Shown here: positions 1-7,828 of the stretch, piece after piece
Layout: each line of letters opens with the position of its first letter
Numbering within the stretch: position 1 is the first letter of the stretch
Assembly: GCA_945910815.1 (NCBI GenBank)
Contig: CAMDZD010000017.1
Location: forward strand, 1 to 43,533
DNA: 43,533 nucleotides
Source of the DNA: an uncultured Clostridia bacterium
GTDB taxonomy: Bacteria > Bacillota > Clostridia > Oscillospirales > Ruminococcaceae
Reading direction: 5' to 3'
Translations under genes and position numbers: made by a program
The notes under the pieces: model-generated
What the model was told of the DNA's origin: nothing
Databases searched by the model: none
The model's input: the letters and a program-made list of their open reading frames with translations, nothing else

Positions 1-21
1 AATTGGCTGCACTTTGCTCTT

Positions 22-1482
22 TTAAATAAAAATCTTTTTTGCGTTCACTATAATTGCATGATAATTATCCGAATTAATCATCAATCCCCCAGTTTCCTCA
101 TCAAGATTATCAATAGACGCAATAAGCCTCTCCTTGAAATCATTTGAGAAATGCTTAGTATCAACAACAAGGTTTAAATTCTGACGCAGAAATTCTACCG
201 TAGGCGGATTTGTAAAGCCTACGGTTGCCAAATCTTCCTTTATCTCATCAACGGCATACATATCAATCCATTCCTGAATCTGCGCTTTGTTTTCGATGAT
301 TTCGGGATAGAATTTTTCATCTATGCGGTCAAGGGTAATGCACCAGTTTGTTTCAATGACAAACTTCTTTTTAAGCCATAGCTTTTTCTGAAAATTCTCA
401 ATCTGCGCAAGAAAATCAATGATAATTGCGCCTACACGCTTAACAGCCTTTACCTTAGCAAGATAGGTTTCAACACGCTGCTCGTTTGATGTATCAAGGT
501 CATCAAGGTGCATAATTTCGCTCTTTATATAAAAATCAAGCTCACGAGTGAGGAAGCCCTTTAAATCCTTGTGAATAAAGTAATCAAAGGTATTCTTTGC
601 AACATAAGCCTTCATGTGCTTTTCAAGAAGCGTAGTTGTTTCCTTGCCTTTGCCTGTGGGAATAGGCGCAAGAAGTGACTGCCATACAGGAATGGTGCTG
701 TTGTTCTTGTAAATAAAATCGTGAACAGCGTTGTAGTTTTCCTCGGCATATTTACGCTTTTTATCCTCGGGAATATCATAAACAAAGCGGATTATAATTT
801 CCTTTGTATCAGCATTGTGTTCAAATGTATTTATCCCAGGGAAGTTTTCTTCATCTTCTGTAAAGAGCATAAATACACGCTTACTGTCGTCACTTTCCTT
901 GTTGTTGTTCTGCTCGGTCGTAGCATCAACAATGCGGAAATGAACGGAGTAATCATCAACCTTGAATGTATAATCCTTGAAGTTTTCGCTTGTCTTTATG
1001 TAATACTGGTCCTGGTTTGCCCAGTAAAGCTTTACTTCTTCGCCCTCATAGGGAATAGCATAGACGCCTTCTTTATAACGGCGTTTGGAAATGAAATCGC
1101 CCTCGTCATAGTAGCGGTTGAAGAAGTTGTAAAGTGCGGAATATACATCGGATTCCAATGCAGACAGGTCCGTACCGCCTGCAAGCTGCGCTTTCAGTGA
1201 GTTGTATTTTTCAGCCATAGGCGAAGCGGAAATATCAGCAATGCCGAAATCAGCAGCCTGTTTTTCAATATCCGCAATTTGCTTTTTTAAATCTTCTGTA
1301 TCAGTCTGTGCGAAAGGTGCAAGCGTTTCAGTAATCTTAGCAGGCAGACCTTCAGAGAGGAATTTTTCTATCTCAGCCTTTCTGATATTCATAATGCGAT
1401 AAATTCCGAAATCAAGGTCGGATTTATCCAGTTCGAATATTCCTCTCATCAGGTTTACAAATCTATCAAGCTTATCAGACAT
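22..1482 (-). CDS. Adenine-specific DNA methyltransferase, N-terminal part, frame broken near window edge
   Basis: This reads as the N-terminal part of a large type III-like N6-adenine DNA methyltransferase. The N-terminus (DKLDRFVNLMRGIFELDKSDLDFGIYR, cited in part) and the late block GLMINSDNYHAI match the region that precedes the SAM-binding and DPPY motifs in this family. Those catalytic motifs are not in the window. I chose the ATG at 1482 because GGAGGG lies just upstream; an ATG at 1497 falls before that site. The gene follows the helicase stop closely, so the two are probably one operon. The frame stops at 22-24 soon after NSDNYHAI, while the -1 frame stays open to base 1 (YSERKKDFYLKEQSAAN). 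This suggests a frameshift, a recombination junction, or a sequence error. Family call is fairly secure; the functional state is unknown. Confidence 0.7.
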   Translation of the reverse strand: MSDKLDRFVNLMRGIFELDKSDLDFGIYRIMNIRKAEIEKFLSEGLPAKITETLAPFAQTDTEDLKKQIADIEKQAADFGIADISASPMAEKYNSLKAQLAGGTDLSALESDVYSALYNFFNRYYDEGDFISKRRYKEGVYAIPYEGEEVKLYWANQDQYYIKTSENFKDYTFKVDDYSVHFRIVDATTEQNNNKESDDSKRVFMLFTEDEENFPGINTFEHNADTKEIIIRFVYDIPEDKKRKYAEENYNAVHDFIYKNNSTIPVWQSLLAPIPTGKGKETTTLLEKHMKAYVAKNTFDYFIHKDLKGFLTRELDFYIKSEIMHLDDLDTSNEQRVETYLAKVKAVKRVGAIIIDFLAQIENFQKKLWLKKKFVIETNWCITLDRIDEKFYPEIIENKAQIQEWIDMYAVDEIKEDLATVGFTNPPTVEFLRQNLNLVVDTKHFSNDFKERLIASIDNLDEETGGLMINSDNYHAIIVNAKKIFI

Positions 1483-1497
1483 CGTGTGTCCCTCCAT

Positions 1498-4335
1498 TTA
1501 TTTAATTTCCCATTCAACAACGAAAATATCTTCCGATTTTGTTTCCCGAACCATTCGGGCATCAAGCTCGGCAATCATTGTACGGCGCTTTTCGCTGATT
1601 TCATCTTCACGGTCGGCAAGCTCGTTACGCTTGCGGCGTTTCTGACGTTCCAGCTCGTCAATTTTCTTTGTAAGTTCAAGCTTTTCCTGCATATTGGCGG
1701 CAAGTCTTGACTGGCGTTCCGCCTCTCTTATCTGTCTTTTAACGGTATCAAGCTCGTGTTCAAGACTGTCAACAAGGTCTTTTTCCCAGCGGAATATTCT
1801 TTCTTCCTCTTCCTTAAAGAAAGATAAATTTCGGGAGTCAATTTCTTGCAGCTTGCTCTGAATATGCTGCTTTGAGTTGGCGGAAAGCTTGTCCTTTGCG
1901 GTTTTGGGAAGGTCGGGTACATCATTTGTTGCTGTTCCGCTTAACAGAAACATTTTCTCACATTCTTCCTGTGTAAGAAATTGCCCGTCTTTGGTATATG
2001 CGGTAAAAATGCTGTGCTGTTCCTCGTCAAAGGCAGATACATCAAGTGCCGACAATACAAGATAACCGCTTTGTCCTTGCAGATGTTCTGGAACGCTTAC
2101 CTTTATGCCTGTATTTTCACTTGTAAATGTAATATGACCGCTTTCAATTGGTAACGACACAGCAGTATTGATGACATACTGTGCAAGTGGATGAGATAGA
2201 CGGTACTGTTCACCGTCTGCCTTCGCAGAAAAGAGAGAGTATGTATAAGGCTTACAGCCTGCAACTTCTTTCAAGAGTCTGAATGTATGCTCGTTATCGT
2301 TGAACTGAGCATAATCAGCAAGAATATACTTTGTAAGCTCCCAGAAGATATATTCGTAGCGATTAAGAAAAGCACCTGTATTTTCTTTTGCAAGACGAAG
2401 ATGCTCCTGTACTTCAATGTCAAAGTTGCTCATAACCTTTTCTTTGACATCAGTTATACATTCATCAATCTGCTCCTGCATATCCTCCTGGAGCTTTTCA
2501 AAGGCACTTGTGATTTCTTCTTCTGTACGGCATTCCTGATATATCTCCCAAATACGCCGCTCAAAGTCGATATTATCGGCTTGTCCGAGAACTTCATCGG
2601 ACGCACCGAAAACATCATTAAATAAGTGAAATTTCTCGCTTAATAGGTTATAAACACGAACATCGGCAAAATTCCTCTTGTTTACGAAATTTACAACGAC
2701 TACATCGCTTTTCTGTCCGTATCTGTGGCAACGACCGATACGCTGTTCTATACGCTGTGGATTCCAGGGTAGGTCATAGTTTACAACAAGTGAGCAGAAC
2801 TGCAAATTCAAACCCTCTGCGGCTGCCTCTGTAGCAATGAGAATGTCAGCATTATCTTTAAAATGGTCAACAATAGCCATTCGTTTATCAGCTGCTTTGA
2901 TACCGCTTATTCTGCCAGTGAATTGATTATCGTCAAGCCATTTATCATAGATAGCGTTTGATTCTATGTCCGTATTAGAACCATTGAACACAGCAATTTT
3001 TCCAGCATAGCCATTATTCTCAAGGAAAGATTTCAGATATTTCTGTGTTCTCGTGGATTCTGTAAATATAAGAGCTTTTTTATTCGCACCAAGCACCTCA
3101 AGCTGTTCAAAGGCACTTGACAATGCTTTTAATAAAGCTGTCGCCTTTGTATCTTGCGATATGCTTTCTGCCAACTCAATAAAATGCTCTATCTGGGCGA
3201 TTTCTTTTTTCAGCCGTTCAATGTCGATTTTTTCAGTATCTGAATCTTCGTGATATTCAGTATTTTCAAGCAATTCTTCATCTATATCCTCAAGCTCATC
3301 TTCTGTAAAAAACACATCAAGAGAAAGCTGTTCTGCTTTAGAACTGGTCAGAAGAGCTTCAAGTCGCTGTTTGATAGTCTGCAATGTTCCGAGTAAAGCG
3401 TAGGTAGAAGATGCAAGAATTTTTCGGATAATCATAGTAGTAAGCATCTTCTGACTTACAGGGATTGCGTAAATATTATCACTGCGTAAAAACTCGGATA
3501 CTTCATCATATAATTGTTGTTCAGTATCTGTTGCCATAAATTCTTGTGTTAATGATAAGCGCTTTGTATAGTTTATGTATTCTGAAACATCTTTTCGTAG
3601 TGTTCGCTTATAATACGGAGATAAACGTAACTGTAAGTCGCTGTAATTCTCTTCATTAACATATTCAGCACGGAAAGAACGGCTGTCACCAAAGATGTTC
3701 TCGTCAATTACCGTCGATAAACCATACAATTCCATAAGTGAATTCTGAAAAGGAGTAGCGGTTAATAACAGTTTCTTTGTATTCTCAAAAGCATCTTTGA
3801 TATTATGTGAAAGAACGCTATTCTTTTTATAAACATTACGGAGCTTGTGAGCTTCATCTATTACTGCAATATCAAAACCCACAGCCGATATTTCATCCTT
3901 CTTTTTTGAAGCAAAGTTATATGAGCATATAATCACAGACTTCATTGAAAAAGGATTACTGCCATTACGAACATACTCGTTATAATTCTTAGTGTCAAGT
4001 ATTTCATTCGGCAAGCCGAATTTATCTGTCAATTCATAGCTCCACTGTTTTCGAAGCGCAGCTGGACAAACAATTATAATCTTTCTATTACCAACAGCCC
4101 AGTATTGGCATATAACTAAGCCTGCCTCAACAGTTTTGCCCAAACCGACTTCATCGGCAAGGATAACACCTTTGCTTAAAGGGGATTTAAAAGCAAACAA
4201 AGCTGCATCTATTTGATGCGGATTTATATCAACAGCGGCGTTCAATAAAGATTGTGCGATACAATCAATGCTTCCGCCGACGGATTTCTGCGATAAAAGT
4301 GTGGCATAATACTTTGCTTGATATGCCGTAATCAT
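1498..4335 (-). CDS. SNF2-family DEAD/DEAH helicase of a restriction/defence module
   Basis: This is a 945-residue SF2 helicase of the SNF2 type. It has Walker A ADEVGLGKT at about 60-68, DEAH at about 160-163, LLLTATPFQNS as motif III, and QRIGRCHRYGQ as motif VI. The C-terminal 100 residues are charged and heptad-like, probably a coiled coil. The start ATG at 4335 has GAGGAA upstream and a good promoter further up. Directly downstream is a DNA methyltransferase, so the pair probably forms an ATP-dependent restriction system. Such helicase-methylase pairs occur in DISARM-like and type III/ISP-like loci; the remaining partners would lie beyond the left edge, so I cannot assign the type. Confidence 0.85.
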   Translation of the reverse strand: MITAYQAKYYATLLSQKSVGGSIDCIAQSLLNAAVDINPHQIDAALFAFKSPLSKGVILADEVGLGKTVEAGLVICQYWAVGNRKIIIVCPAALRKQWSYELTDKFGLPNEILDTKNYNEYVRNGSNPFSMKSVIICSYNFASKKKDEISAVGFDIAVIDEAHKLRNVYKKNSVLSHNIKDAFENTKKLLLTATPFQNSLMELYGLSTVIDENIFGDSRSFRAEYVNEENYSDLQLRLSPYYKRTLRKDVSEYINYTKRLSLTQEFMATDTEQQLYDEVSEFLRSDNIYAIPVSQKMLTTMIIRKILASSTYALLGTLQTIKQRLEALLTSSKAEQLSLDVFFTEDELEDIDEELLENTEYHEDSDTEKIDIERLKKEIAQIEHFIELAESISQDTKATALLKALSSAFEQLEVLGANKKALIFTESTRTQKYLKSFLENNGYAGKIAVFNGSNTDIESNAIYDKWLDDNQFTGRISGIKAADKRMAIVDHFKDNADILIATEAAAEGLNLQFCSLVVNYDLPWNPQRIEQRIGRCHRYGQKSDVVVVNFVNKRNFADVRVYNLLSEKFHLFNDVFGASDEVLGQADNIDFERRIWEIYQECRTEEEITSAFEKLQEDMQEQIDECITDVKEKVMSNFDIEVQEHLRLAKENTGAFLNRYEYIFWELTKYILADYAQFNDNEHTFRLLKEVAGCKPYTYSLFSAKADGEQYRLSHPLAQYVINTAVSLPIESGHITFTSENTGIKVSVPEHLQGQSGYLVLSALDVSAFDEEQHSIFTAYTKDGQFLTQEECEKMFLLSGTATNDVPDLPKTAKDKLSANSKQHIQSKLQEIDSRNLSFFKEEEERIFRWEKDLVDSLEHELDTVKRQIREAERQSRLAANMQEKLELTKKIDELERQKRRKRNELADREDEISEKRRTMIAELDARMVRETKSEDIFVVEWEIK

Positions 4336-4374
4336 TATAATTCCTCGCTTTCTATAGCAAGTTACATTCTATTA

Positions 4375-4403
4375 ATTATATCATACTTTCTTACTTTTGA
4401 CAA
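4375..4403 (-). promoter_or_regulatory. Sigma-A-type promoter of the helicase/methyltransferase operon
   Basis: On the minus strand TTGTCA (4398-4403) and TATAAT (4375-4380) are separated by 17 bases. They lie about 40 bases upstream of the helicase start codon. Confidence 0.7.
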
Positions 4404-4407
4404 CCAT

Positions 4408-4455
4408 ATTTTTCAGCATTTTTCAAGCATTATTTTTCAGCATTTTTCAAGCATT
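4408..4455. repeat. Perfect tandem duplication of a 24-base unit
   Basis: The 24-base unit starting ATTTTTCAGC and ending TTCAAGCATT occurs at 4408-4431 and again, identically, at 4432-4455. It lies just upstream of the helicase promoter and before the terminator of the neighbouring operon. Each unit itself contains two related halves (ATTTTTCAGC, ATTTTTCAAGC). Confidence 0.85.
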
Positions 4456-4462
4456 AGATACA

Positions 4463-4500
4463 TAAAAAGCCATACTGCTTGTATAGGAGCAGCATGGCTT
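4463..4500 (-). terminator. Intrinsic terminator of the small-gene operon
   Basis: A 13-base-pair stem (AAGCCATACTGCT at 4467-4479 with AGCAGCATGGCTT at 4488-4500, one G-T pair) is followed on the minus strand by TTTTTATG. It lies directly after the last small gene, which ends at 4511. Confidence 0.8.
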
Positions 4501-4510
4501 CGATTCATTT

Positions 4511-4738
4511 TCAAGAAATATCAATCTTAATAGAGATTGTTTTTTTCTCATCTGATTGAATATCTTCAATTTTAGAATTTACAGTCGTTTTCGTTTCAGA
4601 AACATTCTTGATGTTTTCTTCTTTACACTTTGCTTTATAAATCTCGCTTTCAATCTTCATAAACAAATCTAAATCATTTGTTTTAAGATTTAAAATATAC
4701 TTCTTAAGACCTTCCAGTTTTGTAGTGTATTCAATCAT
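4511..4738 (-). CDS. Small charged hypothetical protein (75 aa), last gene of the element operon
   Basis: I do not recognise this protein. It begins MIEYTTKLEG, is rich in Lys, Glu, Ile and Thr, has no membrane segment and ends in an amphipathic beta-like stretch. The ATG at 4738 is preceded by GGAGGTCA at proper spacing. The longer reading from 4828 has no ribosome site and starts with an unlikely hydrophobic segment, so I rejected it. It lies 133 bases after the preceding minus-strand gene and just before a strong terminator, which marks it as the last gene of the accessory operon. Confidence 0.6.
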   Translation of the reverse strand: MIEYTTKLEGLKKYILNLKTNDLDLFMKIESEIYKAKCKEENIKNVSETKTTVNSKIEDIQSDEKKTISIKIDIS

Positions 4739-4870
4739 AAGATGACCTCCATGAAATAATATATATAAAACTGCTTTTGCAGTTAAAATCAAGGGAAAGG
4801 CTGCCGAATAAGACGGCAACCTAAACACAGAAAGGAATAGAAAGGTAAATAAAGGTATATAACTTAGCAG

Positions 4871-5143
4871 TTAAGCTGCACAGTTATTGATTTTTAAGAT
4901 GATGTCACTGTAAGTAATAACACCTGCTCGAAGCTTGTTCAGCTCATCGATGAGTTTTTCGTACCAGCGCTTAACAACAGTATCATCTGTTGCACCGCTG
5001 CGAACTGCATTACAAAGTTTGTCTGCATACCTGTTAAAGTAATTCTGGTTGACAGCAATCTGCACCAGTTCCTTGCCTTCGACGAAATCAATCACAGCAT
5101 ACATCCTTTCCTTAATTTGGTTTTTTGCTTCTCTTGTGTTCAT
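4871..5143 (-). CDS. Small alpha-helical hypothetical protein (90 aa)
   Basis: The family is not recognised. The sequence looks almost wholly helical (MNTREAKNQIKERMYAV at the start, VVKRWYEKLIDELNKLRAG in the second half) and soluble. AGGAGG followed by TTATTAAA precedes the ATG, a strong ribosome site. It belongs to the run of small minus-strand genes between 4.5 and 6.1 kb. That setting is typical of accessory proteins of integrative elements. No function can be assigned. Confidence 0.65.
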   Translation of the reverse strand: MNTREAKNQIKERMYAVIDFVEGKELVQIAVNQNYFNRYADKLCNAVRSGATDDTVVKRWYEKLIDELNKLRAGVITYSDIILKINNCAA

Positions 5144-5293
5144 TTTAATAACCTCCTATATTTTTATAAATAAAAAATGCTTTCCGCCAATATGGCAAAA
5201 AGCACTTAATATTAACTCTATTAACTTTGTAGAAATATACTTTACACTTATATTATACGTCGTCAAAAATCCAAAGTCAAGGGACCAAATCAA

Positions 5294-5575
5294 TTAAAAT
5301 GGAATTTCTTCAAAAAAATATTCTTCTGTAAGATGATGTATGATTTCGAAGTCCCTGCCTGCTTTGCACCTAACCATGTTAGTATTATATATACTATAAG
5401 CACGGAAATTTACATAGGTATATAAATCGGTATTTATCTCCTTATTCTTCCTGCAATGCTTCAAAAATCTCTTCTTGTCTGCTTTGTTATAAAAACAGAT
5501 GATAAAACTATTCCGATTTTCCTTTTTCATATACTGCGAAGTCGGAATATCAACGTATAGCTCTGTATTTGACAA
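5294..5575 (-). CDS. Small basic hypothetical protein (93 aa), TTG start likely
   Basis: I do not recognise the family. The protein is basic in the middle (NKADKKRFLKHCRKNKE) with an acidic, aromatic C-terminus (TEEYFFEEIPF). No in-frame ATG lies at the 5' end. The best start is TTG at 5575, but the nearest good ribosome site (GGAGG inside the end of the upstream gene) is about 21 bases away. Initiation at an ATT closer to it, or by translational coupling, is possible. It shares a general layout (short N-terminus, FxxxxxKxxF, basic centre) with the gene at 5847-6119; this resemblance is weak. Confidence 0.5.
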   Translation of the reverse strand: MSNTELYVDIPTSQYMKKENRNSFIICFYNKADKKRFLKHCRKNKEINTDLYTYVNFRAYSIYNTNMVRCKAGRDFEIIHHLTEEYFFEEIPF

Positions 5576-5593
5576 GTAAATAATTGCTGTAAT

Positions 5594-5860
5594 CTACCTC
5601 CTTATCGAAATGACGAAGAACCGTGGTTCTTCTGCATTGTTTATCAAAGTTTCAATTTCTGCTCTAAGTCTCTCTATGTAGAAATAAGCCAATCGTGATT
5701 TCTTTAAATCTCCTGTATCGTTATTATTATATGAAAGAAAGCGATGATAAAGAAGAACAGCTGAAATCGGATTTAAATTTAAAGCTATGAGATTAGCACG
5801 TTGCCGTTCCAGTTCGGCATGACCGATGATGATATCCTGACAAATTTTATCGTAATCTAT
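5594..5860 (-). CDS. Small helical hypothetical protein (about 88 aa) with no standard start codon
   Basis: An uninterrupted minus-strand frame runs to TAG at 5594-5596. It encodes a coherent, mostly helical protein with segments DYDKICQDIIIGHAELERQR, LNPISAVLLYHRFLSYNNND and RLAYFYIERLRAEIETLI. It has no usable ATG, GTG or TTG at its 5' end. An excellent ribosome site (AAGGAGG, ending at 5870) sits 9 bases before ATA at 5858-5860, and another in-frame ATA lies at 5864-5866. Either ATA acts as a rare start or an ATG has mutated. Its 5' end overlaps the preceding gene and its final codons carry the GGAGG for the next gene, so coupling is likely. Confidence 0.5.
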   Translation of the reverse strand: MDYDKICQDIIIGHAELERQRANLIALNLNPISAVLLYHRFLSYNNNDTGDLKKSRLAYFYIERLRAEIETLINNAEEPRFFVISIRR

Positions 5861-6119
5861 ATCTATCCGCCTCCTTATTGATGTGGCATTTAATACGACA
5901 TGGGTCCTCTGTCAAATCGTAAAAAAAACACATATTAAATTTTCTGCCCTCAATGATTGCAGCATCACCATGCAACTGGTCTTGTCGATGACTATACAGC
6001 TCCATAAATTTTCTTTTGCTTTCCATTCTTTTAAATGTTATTTGGCAATCAACCGCCCTGTCACACTCAAATTGGAAATCTGTGATTGTTGTGTACTTGT
6101 GATTTTTGTAAATAAGCAT
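5847..6119 (-). CDS. Small hypothetical protein (90 aa), accessory operon
   Basis: The family is not recognised. A GGAGGAATGCT ribosome site precedes the ATG at 6119, so the start is secure. The protein is polar with a basic middle (FKRMESKRKFMELYSHRQDQ) and two cysteines near the ends of beta-like stretches. Its stop overlaps the start region of the next gene by about 14 bases. It is the first strongly supported member of the small-gene run after the recombinase-like gene. Confidence 0.6.
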   Translation of the reverse strand: MLIYKNHKYTTITDFQFECDRAVDCQITFKRMESKRKFMELYSHRQDQLHGDAAIIEGRKFNMCFFYDLTEDPCRIKCHINKEADRYRLR

Positions 6120-6471
6120 AGCATTCCTCCTTCTTAATTTTATACGTCTTATGACGTATTATTGACGTAATACTTCTTGTATTGCATTTTTACATTTTTG
6201 TTGTTTGTAATGGACTTATACCTATTACTGCGCTCTCGCATTTCCTCTGTGAGGCGCTGTTGCATCTTGGCAAACCATTGAAAAATAGTGAATTTATGCG
6301 GTTTTAATACTTTTGCGTTTAGTGCTTTTTTGAAAACTGTTTTTTCGCAAAAAAGCACTTGACATCAAGGTAAAAATATCATATAAAAATAGTTTCATGA
6401 CACAATAATCTATAGTTTCGGGCTTCGCAGGTGTATGCAAAAGACGTATTATGGCGTATTAAATATAAATA
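6120..6471. other. 352-base intergenic region with repeated GACGTATTA palindromes
   Basis: No confident gene is seen here; the frame at 6149-6358 lacks a ribosome site. Two related motif clusters frame it. At 6142-6173 a perfect 7-base inverted repeat (ATACGTC / GACGTAT, 4-base loop) continues into TATTGACGTAATAC. At 6443-6478 GACGTATTATGGCGTATTA is followed by an inverted TACGCC that closes with GGCGTA. A plus-strand promoter-like pair (TTGACA 6359-6364, TATAAA 6382-6387, 17 apart) points antisense into the recombinase-like gene. These may be operator or recombinase-binding sites; that is inference. Confidence 0.45.
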
Positions 6472-7380
6472 TTACGCCTGACCCTCTTTACGTTTCAGTT
6501 TATCATTAAGCTCAGCATCCTTGCGATGTATCGTTTCTCTGGCTGATGCTTTTCTTCCCCATAACGCTTTAATATAGTATCTCTTAAACGAGATACTGGA
6601 CATCCGCCGAACGCCATATTCATCGCAGGCGGAAAGTATGTTATCCTGACCTATTTCCATTGACAATATACTATCTTCTGAAAAACAATTATAAACTTTA
6701 TCGAAATTTTCGGGTATTGCACCTCGTCTTTTCACGATATCTGATATTTTATATTGTTTTTCCATTTGTTCTTCATCTGCAAAATAAGCGGGGCTGGACT
6801 CATATATCTCGGCAAGCTTGTGGAATCCACCCTTGCTCATATGAAAATATATATTGTCATAAGCAACAGGCTCTTCGATAAGAAAGCGCTCATATAGCCA
6901 GTATATTTCAATAAATTTATCATTTATTTCGTTTTGAGGACGGCCTCTGTTGCTACGATGTTTCCTCTTTATAATAAGATTGCATTTATTATCAAACTCT
7001 TCATTGCTGATAAAGTGAGGAACAAAAGAAAAATCCACTGTACTTAAGTCTGACACCATACTATTCTTATTTTCATCAAGAATAAGTATACCTATTTTCT
7101 TTTCGTGCAACTTAGTGTAACATGCAAGTATCTCCTTTTTATTATTGCCGAGCACGTTAACATCAGGAACAATAATTACATCATTTTCTAATAAATCTTC
7201 AAGAATTTTGTTTAACAAAGTTCGCTCTTGATGATTTACAGTCAATATATCTATTGCTATATTTTCATCTTGTAAATTTACATTTCTAAGCTGTTTATAT
7301 GCCTTTGTTTTCTTATACTCATCATCACGACGAAGCGATAATTTATTGTTTTTCACGCAAGCATAACCTATAATTCTCAT
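6472..7380 (-). CDS. Degenerate serine-recombinase-like protein, catalytic residues lost
   Basis: The N-terminus MRIIGYACVKNN aligns with the start of serine recombinases (GYxRVSTxxQ), but the nucleophilic Ser position (residue 10) is Lys and the following Arg (residue 8) is Cys. A later block, VLGNNKKEILACYTKLHEKK, resembles the RLGRNxxE helix of resolvases, again without the active-site arginines. The C-terminal half is unlike the large recombinases and contains a possible HTH (GGFHKLAEIYES; ISDIVKRRGAIP). AAAGGACAG precedes the ATG at 7380, favouring it over 7410. It has its own promoter, back to back with the plus-strand promoter at 7483-7511. I infer a DNA-binding accessory or regulatory protein. 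Homology is moderately sure; function is not. Confidence 0.55.
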   Translation of the reverse strand: MRIIGYACVKNNKLSLRRDDEYKKTKAYKQLRNVNLQDENIAIDILTVNHQERTLLNKILEDLLENDVIIVPDVNVLGNNKKEILACYTKLHEKKIGILILDENKNSMVSDLSTVDFSFVPHFISNEEFDNKCNLIIKRKHRSNRGRPQNEINDKFIEIYWLYERFLIEEPVAYDNIYFHMSKGGFHKLAEIYESSPAYFADEEQMEKQYKISDIVKRRGAIPENFDKVYNCFSEDSILSMEIGQDNILSACDEYGVRRMSSISFKRYYIKALWGRKASARETIHRKDAELNDKLKRKEGQA

Positions 7381-7423
7381 ATGTATCTGTCCTTTCTTAT
7401 AAAAAATCACTAATTCTTAATCA

Positions 7424-7452
7424 ATTATATCACACTTTTCAACAAAAATCAA
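7424..7452 (-). promoter_or_regulatory. Promoter of the recombinase-like gene
   Basis: On the minus strand TTGATT (7447-7452) and TATAAT (7424-7429) are 17 bases apart, about 45 bases upstream of the start codon. It is divergent from the plus-strand promoter 30 bases away. Confidence 0.7.
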
Positions 7453-7482
7453 TAGGTAGGTCAAAAAAAGATGAAAAATATC

Positions 7483-7511
7483 TTGACATAGGATAAAAAT
7501 TGATGTATAAT
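7483..7511 (+). promoter_or_regulatory. Consensus promoter of the plus-strand accessory genes
   Basis: TTGACA (7483-7488), a 17-base spacer and TATAAT (7506-7511) form a full consensus promoter. It reads toward the small genes from 7.57 kb onward and is back to back with the recombinase-like gene's promoter. Confidence 0.8.
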
Positions 7512-7573
7512 ACTAACATAAGATAGTTCATAAATTGATGATTGTCTTAAATAATACTCAAGGAGGATGGTCT

Positions 7574-7711
7574 ATGGTATAAAACTCAAATAAGCTTTTA
7601 GAAAAGCTTAACGCATTTAATAATCTGTATGAAAAGACGAGAAGGGCATATTTTTTATGCCGTCAAAAATGGCTGTACTTCGCAGAAGTTATGAAACTGA
7701 CATCAGATTAA
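7574..7711 (+). pseudogene. Small gene remnant stopped at codon 3
   Basis: AAGGAGG (7560-7566) precedes ATG at 7574 at ideal distance, yet the third codon is TAA (7580-7582). After it the same frame is open for 42 codons with a protein-like sequence (NSNKLLEKLNAFNNLYEKTR, then AYFLCRQKWLYFAEVMK). Near the end the +1 frame continues plausibly (YETDIRLIKTIIREIETE, to 7746), hinting at a frameshift too. I read this as a decayed small element gene. A real two-codon leader is the alternative. The rest of 7512-7828 holds no other supported gene. Confidence 0.45.
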
Positions 7712-7828
7712 TCAAAACAATAATCAGAGAAATTGAAACGGAATAATGAAAGGAGAGTGTGAAAGATATAAATAAGAAGCCTTAACCAAAAACAAACAAT
7801 TTTGTAAAAAATTCAGGAGGTATTTACT

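Noticed and set aside
6149..6358. 69-codon minus-strand frame starting at GTG
   Set aside because: No ribosome site at the GTG or at inner ATGs, low-complexity Lys/Asn composition, and flanking palindromes suggest a noncoding region.
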